Shown here: piece after piece, positions 6,962 to 9,591 of the stretch | How the letters are laid out: the number at the start of each line of letters is the position of its first letter | How positions within the stretch are numbered: the stretch's first letter is position 1 | NCBI GenBank assembly: GCA_001796965.1 | Contig: MGOA01000002.1 | Location: forward strand, 3,298-12,888 | Reading direction: 5' to 3' | Source: Chloroflexi bacterium RBG_16_64_43 | Lineage (GTDB): Bacteria > Chloroflexota > Anaerolineae > Anaerolineales > RBG-16-64-43 | Length of the DNA: 9,591 nucleotides | The notes under the pieces: model-generated | The model's database searches: none | Told to the model about the DNA's origin: nothing | Seen by the model: only the letters and a program-made list of their open reading frames with translations | Program-made: the position numbers and the translations under genes

Positions 6962-9433
6962 ATGAGTATGGTAACATGCGCAGGTATGTTTGTCAAAAAG
7001 CAGGCGAGTATCGGGCGGAAAGTTGCACGCGCTTCCGCGACGCGCATGAATGGACTGCTCGCCGTGAGCATTGCCGCGAGCCTCGCCGCAGGCTGCAACT
7101 TGCCTCTCGCGGCGCGCAGCACGCCCACGGCCATGGCGTCCCCCGCGAGCTCTGTCGCGCCAACGCTCGTCCCGCCCCAGCCCACGCCGACCCCCGCCCC
7201 CACCGCGATACCGCCGCTCGAGGCTGCCGATCACGCACGCTTCATCGGCGATTTCGATCGCGCGGCTACGTTCTATCACAGTGCCGAAAGCGATCCAGCC
7301 ACGGCCGACCGCGCACTGCTCGGTCTGGCTCTGATGCAGCTCGAAGCCCAGGATTACACGACCGCGCGCGCAACACTCGGCTCGCTGCTAGCGTCTTATC
7401 CACAGAGCCCCGCGGCGGGCGAGGCGCAGTTCCTGCTGGGCGAGTCGGCGGCCGCGATGGCCGATTGGCCGGGGGCAGTTGCGGCCTATCAGGCCTATCT
7501 GCTCGCGCGCCCCGGCCAGCTCGACTCGTATGTGCAGGAACGCATTGGCCAGGCACTTTACGAATCCGATCAACCCGCACCGGCCGCGCAGGCCTTCGCG
7601 GCGGCGGTGAGCGCGCCGCGCGCAGGCGACGTGCTGTATCTGGTGGAAGCCGAGGCCGACGCGCTGGAGAAGGCCGGCTCGCTCGACGCGGCCCTTGCGC
7701 TCTACGACCAGGTGGCGGCCGGCGTGACGAGCGACGGCGCGCGGGCCCGCCTCGACTATAAGAGCGGCACGCTGCTGCTGGTGAAAGGCCCCGCGCATGA
7801 TGGCTACACGCGTTACGTTCACGCCGTGGCCAACTACCCCTCTAGCTCCTTCGCGTACTCTGCCCTCGTGCGTCTTGTGGATGCCGGTATCGCGGTCGAC
7901 GCGCTGCAGCGCGGCATGGTTGATTACTATGCCGAGCAGTACGAACCGGCGCTTGCCGCGTTGAACCTGTATCTCTCGCGTACGCCGACGGCTGTGGCCC
8001 AGGCGCTCTACTTCCGCGGGCTGACCTATGCCGCGTTGGGCAACACCAGCGACAGCCTGGCCGATCTCGAGCGCGCCATCAGTGCAGCCGACACTACCTC
8101 GGCACTCGTTGCGGAAGCCTGGTTCGCTAAAGCCGATCTGCTTGCCGGCGGCGAGAACTACCCCGGTGCGCTGCAGGCCTATCAGGACTTCGTGGCGGCG
8201 CTGCCCGCCCACCCGCGCGCGGCCGAGGCGCTCTTCAGCGCCGCGCGCTTGGCCGAACGCGCCGGCGAGCTGCCCACAGCGGCGACCATCTGGCAGCACT
8301 GCGCGCGCGATTACCCGACCAGCGAGGACGGCCCAGAGTGCGCGCACCAGGCGGGCGTCGCTTTTTACCGCACGGGCGATTACACCTCCGCCGAGGCGCA
8401 ATTCGGCGTGTTGACCAGCGCGACCGATCCTGCGCTGCTCTCGCGTGCCTGGTTCTGGGTGGGCAAGGCGCGCGCGGCGCGCGGCGACGCGGCGGGGGCG
8501 CAGGCGGCCTGGAGTGCGGCGGCCGCGGCTGACCCCACCGGTTACTACTCGGTGCGCGGCGAAGACATGCTGACGGGCCGCACGCCCTACAGCGGAGGCG
8601 CTACACCCAACTTCGCTTTCGACCTCGAGGCTGAAGCGCGCGAAGCAGAAACCTGGGTGTTGGCAGAATTCGCGCCGCCCACGCCCGAGCCGCTGAGCGA
8701 TGTGCGCGCAATGCTTGCGGCCGATCCACGCTTCGTGCGCGGCCGCGCCTTGTGGGCTCTTGGCCTAGCGGCCGAGGCGCGAGTCGAATTCGACAGCCTG
8801 CGCCGCGCGCTCGGTCAGGATGGGCCGGCATCGTTTTACTTGAGCCGGATGCTGCTCGACATCGGAGAGTACCCAGGGGCGATCTTCGCCGCGCGCCAGG
8901 TACTGGACCTGGCCGGCCTGGACGACGCGGGGACCCTCGATGCGCCGTCCTACTTCAACCATGTACGCTTCGGCCCGTATTTCGCCGAGATCCTCTTGCC
9001 CGAGGCGCACGGGTATGGGCTCGATCCGCTGCTGCTTTACGCCGTCGTGCGTCAGGAGTCGCTCTTCGGCGTGACGGCCGTCTCGACCTCCTCCGCCCAC
9101 GGGTTGATGCAGCTCTTACCCTCAACGGCGGAAGACGTAGCCCGCTACGTGGGGCTGACGACCTATACCCAAGCCGATCTGTACCGCCCGATGATCAACG
9201 TCAGACTGGGCAGCGCGTACCTAGCGCGCCAGCGCGACGCCTTCGGCGGGCGTATCTTTGCGGCGCTGGCCGCGTACAACGGCGGGCCGGGGAACGCCGC
9301 GGTCTGGCTGGACTTGGCCGGCCAGGATGACGACCTGTTGGCGGAGGTCGTGCGTTACTCCGAAACGCGCTCCTACCTGCGGCGCATATACGAGTTGTAT
9401 TCCATCTACCGCGGGATCTACGCGGGAGGGTAA
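6962..9433 (+). CDS. TPR-repeat lipoprotein with C-terminal lytic transglycosylase (SLT) domain
   Basis: The 823-residue protein is predicted to cleave peptidoglycan glycan strands with formation of 1,6-anhydromuramic ends, anchored to the outer face of the membrane. Order of parts: a basic n-region (about 12-28), a hydrophobic stretch, the lipobox LAAGC with Cys45, a Pro/Thr-rich tether (54-86), a long helical TPR array (about 88-600), and an SLT domain (about 683-823). The SLT domain shows catalytic E699 in VRQES, AHGLMQLLPSTA (712-723), AAYNGGPGN (770-778) and ETRSYLRRI (801-809), as in Slt70-type enzymes. The TPR array replaces the superhelical U-domain of Slt70 and may bind partners. The start is uncertain. 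ATG at 6962 has GAGAG eight bases upstream; ATG at 6986 would also keep the basic n-region; ATG at 7046 leaves a signal peptide with no positive charge. No promoter on this strand was convincing. The gene stands alone, divergent from mtnA. Confidence 0.92.
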   Translation: MSMVTCAGMFVKKQASIGRKVARASATRMNGLLAVSIAASLAAGCNLPLAARSTPTAMASPASSVAPTLVPPQPTPTPAPTAIPPLEAADHARFIGDFDRAATFYHSAESDPATADRALLGLALMQLEAQDYTTARATLGSLLASYPQSPAAGEAQFLLGESAAAMADWPGAVAAYQAYLLARPGQLDSYVQERIGQALYESDQPAPAAQAFAAAVSAPRAGDVLYLVEAEADALEKAGSLDAALALYDQVAAGVTSDGARARLDYKSGTLLLVKGPAHDGYTRYVHAVANYPSSSFAYSALVRLVDAGIAVDALQRGMVDYYAEQYEPALAALNLYLSRTPTAVAQALYFRGLTYAALGNTSDSLADLERAISAADTTSALVAEAWFAKADLLAGGENYPGALQAYQDFVAALPAHPRAAEALFSAARLAERAGELPTAATIWQHCARDYPTSEDGPECAHQAGVAFYRTGDYTSAEAQFGVLTSATDPALLSRAWFWVGKARAARGDAAGAQAAWSAAAAADPTGYYSVRGEDMLTGRTPYSGGATPNFAFDLEAEAREAETWVLAEFAPPTPEPLSDVRAMLAADPRFVRGRALWALGLAAEARVEFDSLRRALGQDGPASFYLSRMLLDIGEYPGAIFAARQVLDLAGLDDAGTLDAPSYFNHVRFGPYFAEILLPEAHGYGLDPLLLYAVVRQESLFGVTAVSTSSAHGLMQLLPSTAEDVARYVGLTTYTQADLYRPMINVRLGSAYLARQRDAFGGRIFAALAAYNGGPGNAAVWLDLAGQDDDLLAEVVRYSETRSYLRRIYELYSIYRGIYAGG
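6968..6996 (-). promoter_or_regulatory. Predicted sigma70-type promoter of the mtnA-adoK-ahcY operon
   Basis: On the minus strand TTGACA (6996-6991) is a perfect -35 element, followed by a 17-base spacer and TACCAT (6973-6968) as the -10 element. The expected start site is near 6961, about 73 bases upstream of the mtnA ATG. The promoter overlaps the 5' end of the divergent transglycosylase gene, so the two transcription units may interfere with each other. Confidence 0.65.
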
Positions 9434-9456
9434 TTAGCCAGAGGCGGCCGGCGAAC

Positions 9457-9533
9457 AGTCCAATCGCAGCGACGGGATCGCTGATGTTTCGGTGCGGTAG
9501 CGGGGTGAATGCATCCCGTCGATCGGTTGGACT
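9457..9533 (+). repeat. Composite inverted repeat / likely structured RNA element
   Basis: AGTCCAATCG (9457-9466) pairs with CGGTTGGACT (9524-9533) over ten positions, nine Watson-Crick and one G-T. Inside, CGACGGGAT (9470-9478) pairs perfectly with ATCCCGTCG (9513-9521). Only a 3-by-2 internal loop separates the stems, giving 19 paired positions around a 34-base apical region. A rival hairpin, CAGCGA (9467-9472) with TCGCTG (9478-9483), uses the same 5' arm and excludes the inner stem. It lies 23 bases after the transglycosylase stop and just before a possible start codon at 9548. No T-run follows, so it is not a standard terminator. No known RNA class was recognised. Confidence 0.45.
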
Positions 9534-9547
9534 TACGCGAGAGGTTC

Positions 9548-9591
9548 ATGCCCATCCGTTCGGTCGTCGTCCTACTCCATCAGAACGATCA
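9548..9591 (+). CDS. Possible start of a gene running off the right edge
   Basis: An ATG at 9548 with GAGAGG three bases upstream opens a frame that runs to the window end, starting MPIRSVVVLLHQND. An in-frame ATG at 9509 would add 13 residues but lies within the inverted repeat. Only 14 full codons are visible and another frame is also open here, so the evidence is weak and no product can be named. Confidence 0.25.
   Translation, partial: MPIRSVVVLLHQND

Noticed and set aside
6931..6996. SAM or SAH riboswitch upstream of mtnA
   Set aside because: The leader between the predicted start site and ATG is only about 73 bases, of which one hairpin fills the first part; no SAM-I, SAM-II or SAH consensus elements were seen.
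6889..7203. N-terminal extension of mtnA by 105 codons
   Set aside because: It is antisense to the transglycosylase, upstream of the predicted promoter, and unlike any MtnA N-terminus.
6214..7761. 515-codon plus-strand frame spanning the mtnA antisense and the transglycosylase 5' end
   Set aside because: It crosses two well supported genes in a different frame, is Arg-rich and shows no domain.
7388..8401. 337-codon minus-strand frame inside the transglycosylase gene
   Set aside because: It is a shadow of the TPR coding region; it has no ribosome binding site and no family resemblance.
9467..9483. Intrinsic terminator after the transglycosylase
   Set aside because: The 6-bp hairpin is followed by only three T and the pairing competes with the larger repeat.
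9457..9533. tRNA gene in the right-edge repeat
   Set aside because: The length is right, but there is no T-loop consensus, anticodon arm or D-arm pattern; the pairing is two nested stems, not a cloverleaf.

Overview
The window is GC-rich bacterial chromosomal DNA and reads most like a Chloroflexota genome. Two secreted proteins have lipoprotein signal peptides followed by long Pro/Thr-rich tethers. The S-adenosylhomocysteine hydrolase is the short, Thermotoga-like form, and the adenosine kinase is the PfkB type known from mycobacteria. The phylum is inferred from protein style only; no rRNA or other marker gene is present. No tRNA, rRNA, CRISPR array, insertion sequence, integrase or phage gene was seen.

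Layout: five genes read leftward (minus strand) from about 6970 to the left edge, and one large gene reads rightward from 6962 to 9433. In order of leftward transcription these are mtnA (5830-6888), adoK (4874-5833), ahcY (3553-4815), an MFS exporter (1965 to 3341 or further), and a multiheme cytochrome c lipoprotein that runs off the left edge (1-1664). The rightward gene encodes a TPR-rich lipoprotein with a C-terminal lytic transglycosylase domain. The last 158 bases hold a strong imperfect inverted repeat and perhaps the first codons of another gene.

How the genes work together: mtnA, adoK and ahcY are tightly packed (ATGA overlap, then a 58-base gap) and form a recycling operon for nucleoside by-products of S-adenosylmethionine. 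AhcY splits S-adenosylhomocysteine into homocysteine and adenosine. AdoK traps the adenosine as AMP, which pulls that reversible reaction forward. MtnA isomerises methylthioribose-1-phosphate, the sugar from the other SAM by-product, methylthioadenosine. A near-consensus promoter (TTGACA, 17-base spacer, TACCAT) lies just upstream of mtnA, inside the 5' end of the divergent transglycosylase gene. It is followed almost at once by a perfect 7-bp hairpin and a run of six T.

The exporter may be read through from this operon or from its own promoter; a 10-bp inverted repeat enclosing a 10-bp perfect palindrome lies between ahcY and the exporter. The cytochrome has its own predicted extended -10 promoter and a structured leader. 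None of the protein families is new. The most unusual signals are non-coding: the hairpins at two predicted transcript starts, the composite repeat at the right edge, and the missing conventional start codon of the exporter.
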